Assembly: GCA_947172415.1 (NCBI GenBank)
Contig: OX359197.1
Span: forward strand, 868,001 to 932,000
Origin: Chondrosia reniformis
Taxonomy: Eukaryota; Porifera; Demospongiae; Chondrillida; Chondrillidae
Length of the DNA stretch: 64,000 bases
Reading direction: 5' to 3'
The notes below the pieces were generated by a model, which had not been told where the DNA came from, did not search any database, and saw only the letters and a list, made by a program, of their open reading frames with translations. The translations under genes and the position numbers were made by a program. Of this stretch, positions 27,013 to 38,128 are shown piece by piece. Each line of letters begins with the position of its first letter. Position 1 is the first letter of the stretch.

Positions 27013-27933
27013 CTAAAATTGAAATGGAAACCAAAACTGCAACAGCAATATATATGAACAAACACAGATTTTGGGATTGAAAGCAAATATGCTTGGTACC
27101 AACAAAGTCTTAGTGTTACATTTTCACCCTTTGCATCTAACATACAATTCAGCTTTAACTACTGTAAATGTACCATTTTCTCTTTGACATGTAGCTCAAA
27201 TTCCTTTCCTCTATAATAGCCTCCTCTGTTGTCAATGACAACGACACTGAATCCTGCCTTGGTCCACTGAAGCACAAACCTCAGTATAAATGAGAAACTG
27301 TTCTTTACCACCTGTTGTCATGGTAACAAGCAATACATAAGATTCATATTAAAGAACTCCAATTAGTAATGCCAACCTGTGATATATACTCTTAGCTAGA
27401 CAGTATTACAACTTTTGTTGCATAAAATTTCTATGGAGTATACTCTGTATATACATACATATAATACCGGAGTAATCAGGTTGTATGGACTAATTGCTAG
27501 TTGGGTTGAACGATTGAATGGCACAGTATGTGTAAATAATTATATAGTATATTTTCAGCAATCATCAGATAATAGCTGCAATTTTATCCAATTTCACTGT
27601 TTATTTCATTGGTCTATCTACCACTTAATCACAAATGCATCCTCTCTGATATGTACTGGACATACGCACCTGGAATCGTGGTCCTCCGTACACATATACT
27701 ATGGTCGGGTACTTCTGTCCTGACACGGCATTGAGTGGGGGATAAAAGAGGCCATACAAGTCCTCTCCAGTTGATGCTTTAAAGGTGAACAATTTGTACT
27801 TTGGCATTTCACAATCAATCTCTGTACATTGAAAACAAAAAATAAAGAATTATTTATACATAAATAATGAAGAGGCTATCACACCAGAAGTAAATATAAT
27901 CATTCACAGACATTACAAAGAGGGTAACACACG

Positions 27934-28008
27934 ACAGGAGAAATTGCTGGACATTGAACCCAGGACACCTGGTTATGACCACCAGAGCTCTGCCACTGAA
28001 CTACTACC
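27934..28008 (-). repeat. tRNA-derived SINE / tRNA-like sequence (DPP A)
   Basis: On the minus strand: box A-like agttcagtggcagagc (D-stem GTTC/GAGC), a perfect 5-bp anticodon-like stem CTGGT/ACCAG around GGTCATA, and a T-arm CTGGG-TTCAATG-TCCAG. Acceptor pairing is poor and loop position 33 is G, so a working tRNA is unlikely. Same family as 30561-30635. Confidence 0.5.
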
Positions 28009-29789
28009 TTCACTAAAAAGAAGTAACCTTCATTAAAAATGATTCTCTTTATTAGAACATGCAAGCTGATAAAAATTTCATTAACAATATTTATATTATT
28101 ATATACAAAGTGGTTTATGTATTACAGAAATGTATTAACGTATATTGTAAGTATGTGTGTATTTATATATATTCCTAGTACTCATATACAGAATGTATAT
28201 AGTTTGTACTGAAAGCTCCCTTTGAAATACCTTTTCGCTCTGTAATGTGTCTCTGCAGGTCAGCCCTTGGTTGGCCATCTTCATGATGAATTGCAAATAT
28301 ACTGTGTTGCGTAGCTTTTACAAAATTAGAGTGAGTATCATAGAAAAGGGTACAATCCTGCAATTAAAAGTGGGCATGATCAACAAGGATTTAAATACAC
28401 AAATAAAAGGGCAATGAATGATCAACAAATACAGCTAATTTTGAATTTAGGAGAGAAAACTACTTATGCATGTACCTCATTCATTGTAACACTGTGGTTA
28501 AAGTCAGCTTCAGTCAAACGAATAGGGTTCTCCTCGGGACAGTTTGCATCTTCAGCATAAGATACAACGTAGAGGTGCTGTTCTAAAGGCGTGTCCTTGT
28601 TGCCATGGAAATAAACATATTTCCTCTCTTTATCCACCCATATCTGAAATAAGAGAGAAAATGAGAGTTAATTAGAATTCTCTACAGGTGATAATGTTCG
28701 TACAGAAAGCAATTGGTTGTTTCTACTCAAGTTTGTGTTCAGTGAAGTTTGGAGACAAACAATAAACAATGAAGTGTAATGAAAGCTTTTTTATTATTAA
28801 ACTGATGTTCACTTTCAAAGTAGAGCATATTGTTAAGTTTAGGTTGCATTATCAAGATTATTACACAGCAACTTTTGGTGATGTACGTAGTCTCGTACCC
28901 ATCCCCAACTCTTCCGGCTGCCATTTTCCAAGGCACGGAAGGTGAGTCTGGGGATTACGTATGTGCATTTGTCTTGGCAGAGTCCGGCGATCCGAGGACT
29001 CTAATCAGATTGCAGATATGTGCGTAATAATGAGCAAGTCGCATGTATTGTATGTATATGCTCATCATGTGATATTGTGCAATCACCACCAAGGAATACT
29101 GTATATACTTCCGAGGCGTCAGCCATTCTTGCAGAAGTTGGGGATGGGTACGAGACTATTGCTGATGTGCCTTACCTCCGTTGGCATGACAACCCAAGGG
29201 CCTTTTGTCAGGGGTCTCCTAGTAACACTAGCTTGGTAGAGGTATCTGTTTAACCTGGTTGCTGGGGGGAAGGTGAGGGTTGCCTCTATCAGTTCAAGAT
29301 GACTGAAACCAGACCTTTCTGAGGACCAGATAAATTTCACTTTTGAAGAATCAGCACTTATAAGTGCAAAAGAATCCGTTACCTGAACAATGCAAGACAA
29401 AACACACATCACACAATCATCTTTAAAACACAATTTCATCTCTAAATATGACACTCTACATACGTACGTATATAGGTACATACGTAAGTAGGATTTCTCT
29501 GAGAAATACCACAATGTGTGATAAAACATAGGAATACATCGTGGGACAACCTACGTAGGTACATGCAGCCAGTTCAATGTACTTCTTTGCTAGTAAATAT
29601 TGGCAATTTGACTTCATTCAAGGGCAGACAAAATAATTTCAAGGAAGGGTAAATGCCCTTCTCCCTGCTGTATTCAATAAATCTACGTCTATGAGTTCAA
29701 TTTTTTATTATAAATCAGTTCTAAATATTTGCATGGCTGAGATCTGGCACTGTCTATCACCTTGGAAACTAAAACTGAGGCAGTGATTA

Positions 29790-29935
29790 ATGTCAAAATA
29801 TCTAAAGGTTTTATCCAATTCATCGTCTCAATATCTAAACATTTTACCCAATTCATTGTCTTAATATCTAAATATTTGACTCAATTCATTGTCTCAATAT
29901 CTAAACATTTGACTCAATTCATGGTCCTCATGGAA
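29790..29935. repeat. 33-bp minisatellite in DPP A intron, about 4 units
   Basis: The unit has tctcaatatctaaacatttg and actcaattcattg. Copy B has about 3 units (43400-43490) and copy C about 4 (59205-59335). Confidence 0.8.
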
Positions 29936-30185
29936 CTCGAGAGCTTGGAGAGTGTATATAATCTCCTAAGCGACAGATACTGTACATGTAACAATTTAGT
30001 GTTTAGCGTACGTTGATCCAGTCGTCCGACTTCTCCTGCAATAGCAAGTAGCCCATGGGAGCTTCACTTGGCGGACAGTCCACAGAGGTCTCGCCACCCT
30101 GGATGTCACTCACATAGAAGGCACTCAGAGGAAGAACAATCAATCTTAGTTCTGTCTGACGTCTGTTTAGCAACTGGAGCCAAAC

Positions 30186-30310
30186 ACTGCAGAATATTAT
30201 ACACAACACATGATATATGAACTCTGGTATTATACACAACACATGATATATGAACTCTGATATTATACACAAAACATGATATATGAACTCTGATATTATA
30301 CACAACATAT
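30186..30310. repeat. 33-bp minisatellite in DPP A intron, about 4 units
   Basis: The unit has tattatacacaacacatgat and atatgaactctga. It directly abuts the acceptor of the exon starting at 30186. Unit number differs in copies B and C. Confidence 0.85.
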
Positions 30311-30560
30311 TGCACACAGAATGACACAATACATGACAAATGTAATCAGATTTTGTACACAGCATATACCATCCTCCCATGGTTGAATGTGACCAGTGAC
30401 TAATTGGTTTAGATGCCCCTCCCACTGTAAACGGGCGGGGTCTTTGATTATCAGCTTGTGTTCTGACAACTGAAATATCACTAATCAGTTAGAATATAGA
30501 ATAACTACATACAGTACTTATAAGAGGGGCCACGTGAATAGAAACAAAGAATGAAGCATT

Positions 30561-30635
30561 GTTGTGGCAATTGTAGCTCAGTGGCAGAGCACTGGTGGTC
30601 ATAACCAACTGTCCTGGGTTTGATCCAAACAGTTG
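30561..30635 (+). repeat. tRNA-derived SINE (plus orientation, DPP A)
   Basis: Box A-like tgtagctcagtggcagagca (30572-30591) and box B-like gggtttgatcc (30616-30626) are at tRNA spacing. It shares the anticodon-like core with the minus-strand element at 27934-28008, so two independent insertions of one family sit in this gene. Homologous copies follow in DPP B and C. Confidence 0.5.
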
Positions 30636-31984
30636 TTTTTCTCTCTTCATGATGTTTAATTGTAATTATATGTGGTCTATCTATATACTTTAAAGTGTTA
30701 CGTATCCATTGATATAATTAACAACTGTACGTAAGTCATCAGTGTGCCATTGGATTGTCGTGATTGTCATGTGATTGTCATGTGATTGTCATGTAGTGAT
30801 CATGTGATAGTACCTTTTTCCATCGGGCATCCAATCACATCTCACAAGATACTCATAATCTGGCATAAGATCCCTCAGCTCATAGGGAAGACATCGTACA
30901 CTTCTGCCAATCTCAGATTCATTGCTTTCTTGAGAGTGCTTCTCAAACCAAAACTCAACAACTTTCAAAGAAGACTTTGAATTGCTGGTACCTGTAAGTG
31001 GTGCTTATTGGTTGAAACATATAGCCTAACACTACGTATACATACAGTAGTTTCTTATCACATTCTAATCACATGGCAAGATCATTATGATCTAATTATA
31101 TATAATATTTAATTTCCTTTGTTACACTTCTTCTCCATTTACTGTAAAACCCTTTATATTATATAATTAGTGTGCCATTAATGTTAGTGAAATTAGCAAA
31201 GTGATATCATTCGCTAACATTTATAGTCACTTAAATGTAACTTATTATGCATGCGCAGTATATAGTTTGGAGTAAGTATTTACAACAAAACACTAAATTT
31301 AATGGACGCTAATAAGTCATATATGGTAAAACGCTAAATATAATGGACGTTAATCTTAAGGGTTTTATAGTATTTATTTTAGCTTTCTACTTCACACTTA
31401 ATAGAGTAAGGATTCCTTCTAACTGTGTCGAACTTATTATAAATTCATTATTCACTGTTAATTACTAAGGGTAATACCCTTCTACAGTGGTACAGGAGAC
31501 CAAGAGTCTATTCTGACCTGCATCCGGGTACTTGTACCTCACCAACATCTGCCCACTTGGATTGAAGGTCACTTGAGATGAGACTTCAGTTTCATCTGAC
31601 TACGTACATTACAACAAGACCTTCCTTATATACAACAATACATAATATATATGTAAGGGGAGATATTAAAAAGATTATAAAATCAACTATATTTTCAATG
31701 TATAGGGAAATTATTATACAGTATATGTATGTACCATATGTACGTAGGTAAGTAAATGTATATATACTGTACAATGTACGCATGTTGAGATTGCACACTG
31801 AAATGGGAATAAGTGACTAACCTCTTCAAAGATAATCTTGTAGATTCTACCATCAAATGCTTCTTTGGTTGCCACCAAAACCCAGTAAACCTATCAAACT
31901 CCTCCTATGTACACGTAATATTATGTACTATATAGTATAAAAATATATACTGTATATTTATGTACAGATCAATCCACGTTTGTA

Positions 31985-32495
31985 CAGTGGAACCTCCATT
32001 AACGGACACCTCCCAACGGCGGACACTTGCGATAAAACGGACACTTACGCAGGTCCCGAACGATATCTCTAACCCTTAAAACGGACAACAAAATACTCCC
32101 CGTTTGACCGACACAATACAAAAGAACCTCTGATAACGGACACTGCAGACGCTTGCGCTATTTTCTCGGATACGTGATTAGCACCAGCTTATTAAAAAAA
32201 ATTGCTACTCTATTTCTACGGCATGATAAGTTCTCGGAGTCTATCAATGTAGTCTTGTGTGCCATAAAATCTATGCCATATCCTGCGCTACGATTAACAG
32301 CAGCTACAATAACTTCAACCGCGGCTTTATTAGTGCTTCTTTTCAGTAAGTGAGATACAGCCGGTGCGATTGTACGCAGTATATCTCTATCTATAAACTT
32401 AAACTTAAAACAAAAACCTCTGAATAAAGGACACCCTCCATATAATGGACACATGGCTCTGTCCCAATGGTGTCCGTCTTAGAGAGGTTCCACTG
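31985..32495. mobile_element. Non-autonomous pogo/Tigger-like element (511 bp), TA target duplication
   Basis: The left end cagtggaacctccattaacg and the right end (complement cagtggaacctctctaagac) form imperfect terminal inverted repeats flanked by TA on both sides (31983-31984 and 32496-32497). The inside has repeated 'aacggacac' words and no intact transposase. It lies just upstream of the truncated DPP copy A. Terminal CAGTGGAACC and TA duplication are typical of pogo-group mariner relatives. Confidence 0.72.
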
Positions 32496-32569
32496 TATTC
32501 AGTATAGTGAATATTCGAGATTCAACTGTATATTTATGTACACATTCATCCATGTTTGTACATATCTAT

Positions 32570-33290
32570 TAATACAATGCAAATTACAATATACTAAGGT
32601 AATCTAAATAATATAATCTAAATATATAAATAATGTAATTAAATAATTCATAATATATATATATATAATTGTCCATGTGTAGGAATAAGGAGTGTTATAT
32701 ATTATGCATGTTTAAATACAATCATGTACTACATAGTGCAAGTTACAAATTTATACACGGATGCAAGTGACTCCCAAGATAATCACACTGAGGTATATAA
32801 TATAATACAGATGCAAATGACTCCCAAAATAATCACAATCAGGTATATTAAACGCTACAAGACTTTAGTAACACTGAAATTCTCAACTTCTGCATACAGA
32901 GTAGTAGTCTCTACTGATCATATAAGGTTAAACACATGGCCTTCCAATTACCTTTTCACACCTTAGTATAGTCTGAAGAGGATGCATCTGCATACCATTA
33001 TCAGCAAAAATTCCAGTCTCATGCAGGGAGTCTCAGCCAATAACCACTGCAGATATGAGTTACCTTGACTGTGAGCTAGGAGTACTGTCGGTTGCTAGCA
33101 TATGCATTCACATAAACAACAGGGTTAGACATGATTTAGCAACTTGCACATATGCATGGGACATTGTTCAAGAAATAAATTAAAGGCCTCAGCCTTTATG
33201 TCCCTGTGTGTATATATATTATATTATTTATTTATTTATATTATATTTGATTACCTTAGTATATAACTTGTACTGTATATATCTTTCTGT
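32570..33290. mobile_element. TIR-bounded repeat of the 'caagttacaatatactaagg' family, about 715 bp
   Basis: The left end (near 32576) reads aatgcaaattacaatatac and continues taaggtaatcta. The right end (33250-33286) is its complement, gattaccttagtatataact, then tgtactgt. The inside includes the same core as the fold-back arms at 46650-47427. No open frame looks like a transposase. A homologous element is at 47568-48220. Single termini of this family also occur near 16541, 25878, 38697, 45436 and 51829. Confidence 0.6.
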
Positions 33291-33488
33291 AACATGAAGT
33301 CATACAACGTAATCGGCAAATGAAAACAATTTAAGGAAGAAGTTTCTAAAACTAGTTTCTATTTAAAAGTTTCAATTTAGTTGCTGCATTAATATATGAT
33401 TGACGTCTGCAGTGTGTGTGATCACTTTCCGACCACATACAGCGACAATAAAATATAAGGAAAAGTACATTACATCGCTACGTTCAAT

Positions 33489-36400
33489 ATGAAGAATTCA
33501 TGGTTAATAGTTGGAGTTATTGTAAGTTAGTTTGTTAGTTTGTAAGTGTACTTTGTTTTTACAAGACAACATTGTTCACCCAGATTCTTCCTGCATGGTA
33601 GTTTGTTAGATTTCTCTTCGCAGACTTTTTAAGATCTTTGAGTTGGTATATAGAAAATTTACCAAGACAAACTGCGTTTTTAAACACTCAAAAGTCGAAA
33701 GATGTACCATCTTAGAGATAAGTTCGACGCAGTTAGAAGAAATCCTTATTCTATTATCAATGTAATTATTGAAGGTATTCTAATTAACCTTGGGGGGCTT
33801 TTATGATTTTAATATTTTAATGTATACATACTTGACTAATCTTTAGTGAAATGTTCCATAATGTTACAATTTTGTCTCTTCTTATTTCTTGGCTACTATA
33901 GAGAAAATGTTATCTGTCTCAAGTTGTTAAGCGACATTGTTTATTACAGCCTACCTTTACTATATCCCAATTGTATATAGCAACAGTATAAAAAATACAA
34001 AACAGATTAGTATTGCATGTTTACACAAAGAATTAAGGGGTATCAATACTGTTTTTACTGGTGCTTGCTGATTACTATTCTCTTACATCTCTCTCTCCCT
34101 CTCTCATATCAAATGTTACTCACATCTACTGTAGACTGGTGTGCTTTTGATTGTAGCACTTCTAGGATTGATCTTATTCCTTGTTGGAGGGCTGGGGAGC
34201 CAGTTAATGTGAGTGCATGCAACAGCTTGTGGTTGTGTAATGTGTCCATGGCAACCTAAAGAGGCTGTGCTGATATATCTTTGATTTAACTTTTATGACC
34301 TTAAGGTCCACTGTCGCCTTTTTTAATGTTCATATGGATATTGCTCAATAAAGCATCTTCAATGATACCTATTTCACAGTGCTTTGCCGCATTATGTGGG
34401 AGTTACAAGAACGCAAATTAAAGCGAAAAAAAATTACGCGTGGGCGTTTCCGGTTTTCCGGTCCAAACATTGCTAAAACATGGTGACGTCATTGTAGGCT
34501 CCAGAAAAGGCGCTGAGAATATTGAGCGATGAGGGTGAACAAGATATCGTTATGTCGTGCGAGTCTTCCGCTTATGACGAAGACGAAACTTACGGAGACG
34601 ATAATGGAGATAACCCTACTGATTCTGAGATTGATCCAGGAATGCGGGGTGCGCAGCTGTACTTGTTTGAGCCATATGGTGACAAGAGCGACGAAGGACA
34701 CAAAGGATACAAAGATTCTGATGCATGAGGACGATCGCGACCCAAGACGATATCGCCTGAATAACAGCAACTGGTAAGATCTTAACATGTTTATGCTACT
34801 GGTCTAATATACCTCGTACTTAGAGTACTCGTCGATTGTTGAAGGTGCTCCTGTGGGCAGTGTATGGCAATGCTGACTGCTCGTGAAAGCATCTGCTGCA
34901 GAGAGGTCCAGGAATGCAGCTACAAGTTAGAAGAGTTAGATTTGGATGCCAGTGTTGTCTGTATAACACAGCACCCTGGATTTAATTCTGTATGTCTGGA
35001 TCCATGGGTACTAGAAACTGTCACTAACGCTGTGTGCCAGAGTTATGTATCTTCCCAAGCTGGGAATAGTCAAAATGAGTAAGTGCACATGCTATATAAT
35101 AACATGGTGCAGTCTGCATGCCTTCCATACCATTGATACTTCTTGTTACAGGCAATACCGCTATGTGGCCTACTGCCAACTGGCACTGTGGTGTTGGGGT
35201 TACCTTGGCAAGCACATACGTGTTGTGCTGCCATCTTGTGCTGTACAAAGAATACGAACAAAGTATCCTTCACCAGGCTATGCTGGATTTAAACCATCTA
35301 GCTAAATGTTTAAACTTTCCATAGCATAAATTGTATAATCATTTCTGATGTACAGGTACTTGAACTGCTCCTTCCTTCAATCTCCTTCTCTTGCTGGGTA
35401 GACCCATGCTCTCCCGTAGAAATGTCTCATCGTCGTAGCAGGTAGCCTCAAAGTGCATGCTGCACAGCATTGACATATCAGTAGGTCCTTCCCAATCCTG
35501 CCTATACCTGCCAACAGCTGCTGACCACTGCTTCCTCAGACTATCACCCTTTGGGAAATAATGCAGTGAAACGTTGTCTCCATTGGTCCTGCTAGATCCT
35601 CCAGCAATGCATTTGTAAGGCATCAGGGCGAGTTCATAAGATAGCGAGCCGTGAAAGCCAACAGACGATTGTCTTCCCAAGCCATGTGTGACCGGTTCGA
35701 TCATATTGAGCCTACTATGACGTCACAGTAAATATGGCGGATTTCTTCGTCCGAATTTCCGGAAGTGAGCTGTTATCTCGCTACCAAGGCATTTCGAAGT
35801 GCTCTAACTGTGATTCTTGGTAGTTCTAGATGATAATCTACCACATAAAGCTAACTTGTATAACCATGACAGTGGACCTTTAATCTGTTGGCATCAGACA
35901 ATTCTCCATATGCATGAGGATGGATATAGACATTTTTGCATAGTGCTCAATTACATGCCGGTAACTTGATAGTTGTTTCATCTCCTTTTAGCCAATACCT
36001 GTATTTAGACCCAGAATTCAATGGAGAAGTGGTAGTCGCTTGGATTGTGCTGGTTGCCGTGGAGATCATCTTCATGTTCATTGTGCTCTTCCTGTCAGTC
36101 CGTGGATGTGGTCGCAATGGAGAGGCCAATATTGGTGTTGGTCTGTATCTCACTGTATCCTGTGAGGTTAAAGTTTTCCACCTTGTCTTACTGAATAGTC
36201 ATGAATAATGGGCAAATCATAGTAATAAATAATCACCACAAGTTTAACCACTTTACAGGGGAAAAGAAGTCATAACTGAAAATTGAATTAGACAGCTGGT
36301 TGTAGTTATCAGCTTTCTGAGGTATAATTTAGGTCACAAAGTGATAGTGTCAGTGATTTCATGTGTCAACCCTGACTCCCTAAGAATTGTATCTCTAGGT

Positions 36401-36971
36401 GCTCAAAAGACTAGATATGAATCATGCATCTCATAGATATCTGTTCGTTATCAGAATTAATTATATATTATGTAAGCACATTTCATGTGTGTATGTATTT
36501 ATATATATTGGGAAATTCCTTGACATTTTTGCACTAGAGCATCCTAGCATGGACACTCATTGTCCTCATAGATCTCTGTATTATAGCCATGACCATCTAT
36601 ATTGGATTGAAGATCTTGTCTGAAATCTCAACTTTTGCCACCCTGGGACTGAATTATCACCTGTTAAAACTCTTTTATGCTGGTACTGTAATCACTGGGG
36701 TCTCACTAGTAAGCAGTTTTCATAAAGTTACTTCTCATTGTGTACCTCAAATGATGATGGTATAGTCAAAGCTTTACAGTTCCCTATTTTTTCAAAGTTA
36801 ATTTAGTACTATATAGGCAGATGTTACCTGCATATATAGTATATTAATACAGTCTTTAATGCATTGCCTGTTTCTCCTATATTTACCCTTCTCTTGCTAC
36901 TTCTTTAGACTCTAGCCTGTTTCATACTGCTTGGTGCTTCAATGGGGTACTATGCCAGTCTGACTCAGTAG
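33489..36971 (+). CDS. Four-transmembrane protein, copy A (about 167 aa)
   Basis: Exons are 33489-33521 (MKNSWLIVGVI), 34135-34208, 35992-36154, 36538-36708 and 36909-36971 (TAG). Exon 2 ends in phase 2 and exon 3 supplies the third base, giving ...GGLGSQLI-QYLYLDPEF. Four hydrophobic spans are clear: VLLIVALLGLILFLVGGL, VVAWIVLVAVEIIFMFIVLF, ILAWTLIVLIDLCIIAMTIY, and LFYAGTVITGVSL continuing into LACFILLGASMGYY. The exon 3 donor is ambiguous: a strong gtgagg at 36162 is out of phase with exon 4, while a weaker gtatcc at 36155 is in phase. I recognise no family. Intron 2 hosts the TTAA-flanked element. The gene is divergent from, and head-to-head with, truncated DPP copy A. Confidence 0.6.
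34522..35305 (+). CDS. P2X7 C-terminal 'ballast' domain protein, copy A
   Basis: Exons are 34522-34773, 34845-35078 and 35152-35305 (TAA), with GT-AG junctions in agreeing phases. The junction of exons 1 and 2 creates W-CSCGQCMAMLTARESICC, followed by CITQHPGFNSVCLDPWVL. Exon 3 continues YRYVAYCQLALWCWGYLGKH, then LPSCAVQRIRTKYP and GYAGFKP. This is the Cys-rich signature of the P2X7 receptor cytoplasmic ballast (zinc- and nucleotide-binding in vertebrates), here without any ion-channel part. Exon 1 has two competing frames: the acidic one from ATG 34522 (with YLFEPYGDK, a motif I associate with stand-alone ballast proteins) stops at 34728, while the frame that enters exon 2 is the next one, open from 34529. 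So exon 1 has a frameshift, an unseen mini-intron, or a different start. Confidence 0.72.
35339..35623 (-). CDS. THAP-type zinc-finger protein, copy A (about 94 aa)
   Basis: The start MPYKC is the usual THAP beginning (an upstream in-frame Met at 35704 is possible). Motifs in order: C-x-A-G-G-SSR, VSLHYFPKGDSLRKQW, then LCSMHF (the C-x2-H pair), and a basic tail KRRRLKEG. THAP domains are C2CH DNA-binding modules shared with P-element-like and Kolobok transposases. The second zinc Cys (normally 'AGCSNR') is Gly here. The whole protein is little more than the domain. It is convergent with the ballast gene inside the same TTAA-bounded element. Confidence 0.7.
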   Translation of the reverse strand: MPYKCIAGGSSRTNGDNVSLHYFPKGDSLRKQWSAAVGRYRQDWEGPTDMSMLCSMHFEATCYDDETFLRESMGLPSKRRRLKEGAVQVPVHQK

Positions 36972-38128
36972 ATCTCAGATGGCCAACTATGAATACAAGC
37001 CTCTGGCCTAACCTGGGCTTGACTGAGCATCATGCATCATTATTATATAACCTACTGTAGTTCTGTAATGCGTGCATTTTTTCAAACTGATCCAACTTTA
37101 TTACATTTGATTTGTATGATTATAGTACATACAACTAAATTGTTTCCCTTTCTTGGTAATTTCTTACTGTGGGCGTTGCACACTGTCCACATGTATGTGC
37201 TGCAAGTGCCAACCGCATGTGCCTCCTACATAACTCATATTATGACTAAATAATGACCACATGCCAAGTAGTTTCGCAGAGAACATGTGTACAATATAAA
37301 TATGTAACCTTTTTAAAAGGTTCGGTTATATATTCTCTCTCTCTCTATATATATATATCTATATATATAATACGGGTTCATATGACATACAGACACTTAT
37401 AATTTAAATCATGCTCTTCACTTCAACTGCATGCCACTTCTGAATGGTTATATGATCACTGTCTTAATGTATGGTGAGAGATACTGAAAACTGACATAAA
37501 GTTGCAGCTTCGAATATCTCCATTTGATAGAGTTACAGTTTGAATAATTTACATAATTTATGTATATATAAATTAAGGTATATAGCAATGTTATTATTTT
37601 GAGGACATATTGCCATATATATACCTTAAAACTATAATATAAAATATATTTATTATCAAACCACAAGTGTTTAACGTTTGATGGATTAATAGGTTGAAGA
37701 CAGTCATCCAAGGTCATGCAGACTTAATTCAAATCGGTCACTAGTGACCGATTTGAATTAAGTCTGCATGATTTAGTGTCTCTTGAAAGTTTGAATTAAG
37801 TCTGCGGTCGGTCAATTGATTTAGTGTCTCTTCCAGTGATTAAATCTATATTACATCTCATAAACTTTGCATATGTTTAGTGCAATTATATAATTCCTAT
37901 TTCATATGTAGCATAAATGAATATAATGCAACAACGCCTCATTAGCTAGTTTTGTATCCGTACCCTTTTATGTATATAAGATTTATTAAGATTAATATTT
38001 GTATACACTCAACCAATAATTACAGTTTATATAGTATATATGGGCCACTATTACTATAAATTGACATATGTGCTCATCCTACTAATTTAAATTAAAATAC
38101 AGTTTAGAAAACATCACATGTACTGTAG
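36972..38128. other. Intergenic between four-TM copy A and DPP copy B
   Basis: No gene. It contains a TC/TA microsatellite near 37330-37370, the hairpin with aattaaggtatatagcaatg and its complement (37565-37630), and the perfect palindrome at 37715-37770. From about 37385 it is homologous to 54020 onward, upstream of DPP copy C. Confidence 0.6.
37715..37770. repeat. 56-bp perfect palindrome
   Basis: catgcagacttaattcaaat followed by cggtcacta, then the exact complement, centred on CTAG at 37741-37744. The matching places next to copies A (near 25005) and C (near 54350) contain only one arm. Confidence 0.9.

Larger units (their letters stand above)
34301..35883. mobile_element. TTAA-flanked element with 12-bp TIR carrying P2X7-ballast and THAP genes, copy A
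   Basis: TTAA lies at 34301-34304 and again at 35880-35883. Just inside are inverted ends: ggtccactgtc on the left (first A lost or merged with the TTAA) and gacagtggacct on the right. Copy B shows the full 12-bp TIR AGGTCCACTGTC on both sides. The 1.57-kb inside holds a spliced P2X7 C-terminal-domain gene (+) and a THAP gene (-), convergent and 33 bp apart. There is no DDE transposase. TTAA duplications are known for piggyBac and Kolobok, and THAP domains occur in Kolobok and P-type transposases. It sits wholly inside an intron of the four-TM gene. Confidence 0.65.

Noticed and set aside
29119-29529. Tandem-repeat-like regions suggestive of a CRISPR array across the window
   Set aside because: All arrays are head-to-tail minisatellites without unique spacers of constant length, and the genome is eukaryotic.
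30380-30475. Possible extra DPP exon (LSEHKLIIKDP...)
   Set aside because: It is open with a plausible acceptor in all three copies, but its phase would introduce a stop after the preceding exon, and skipping it restores the family-typical DGKSVWLQLLNRR junction.
30561-30635. Functional tRNA gene
   Set aside because: Boxes A and B are present but the acceptor stem does not pair and U33 is missing.
32158-32454. Protein on the minus strand within the 511-bp pogo-like element
   Set aside because: Short frame without HTH or DDE motifs, overlapping an opposite-strand frame; treated as element filler.
35992-36154. Choline-transporter-like (SLC44) exon
   Set aside because: One span resembles the SLC44 'tW--liil--le-illl' stretch, but the following exons do not fit that family and the protein has only four spans.
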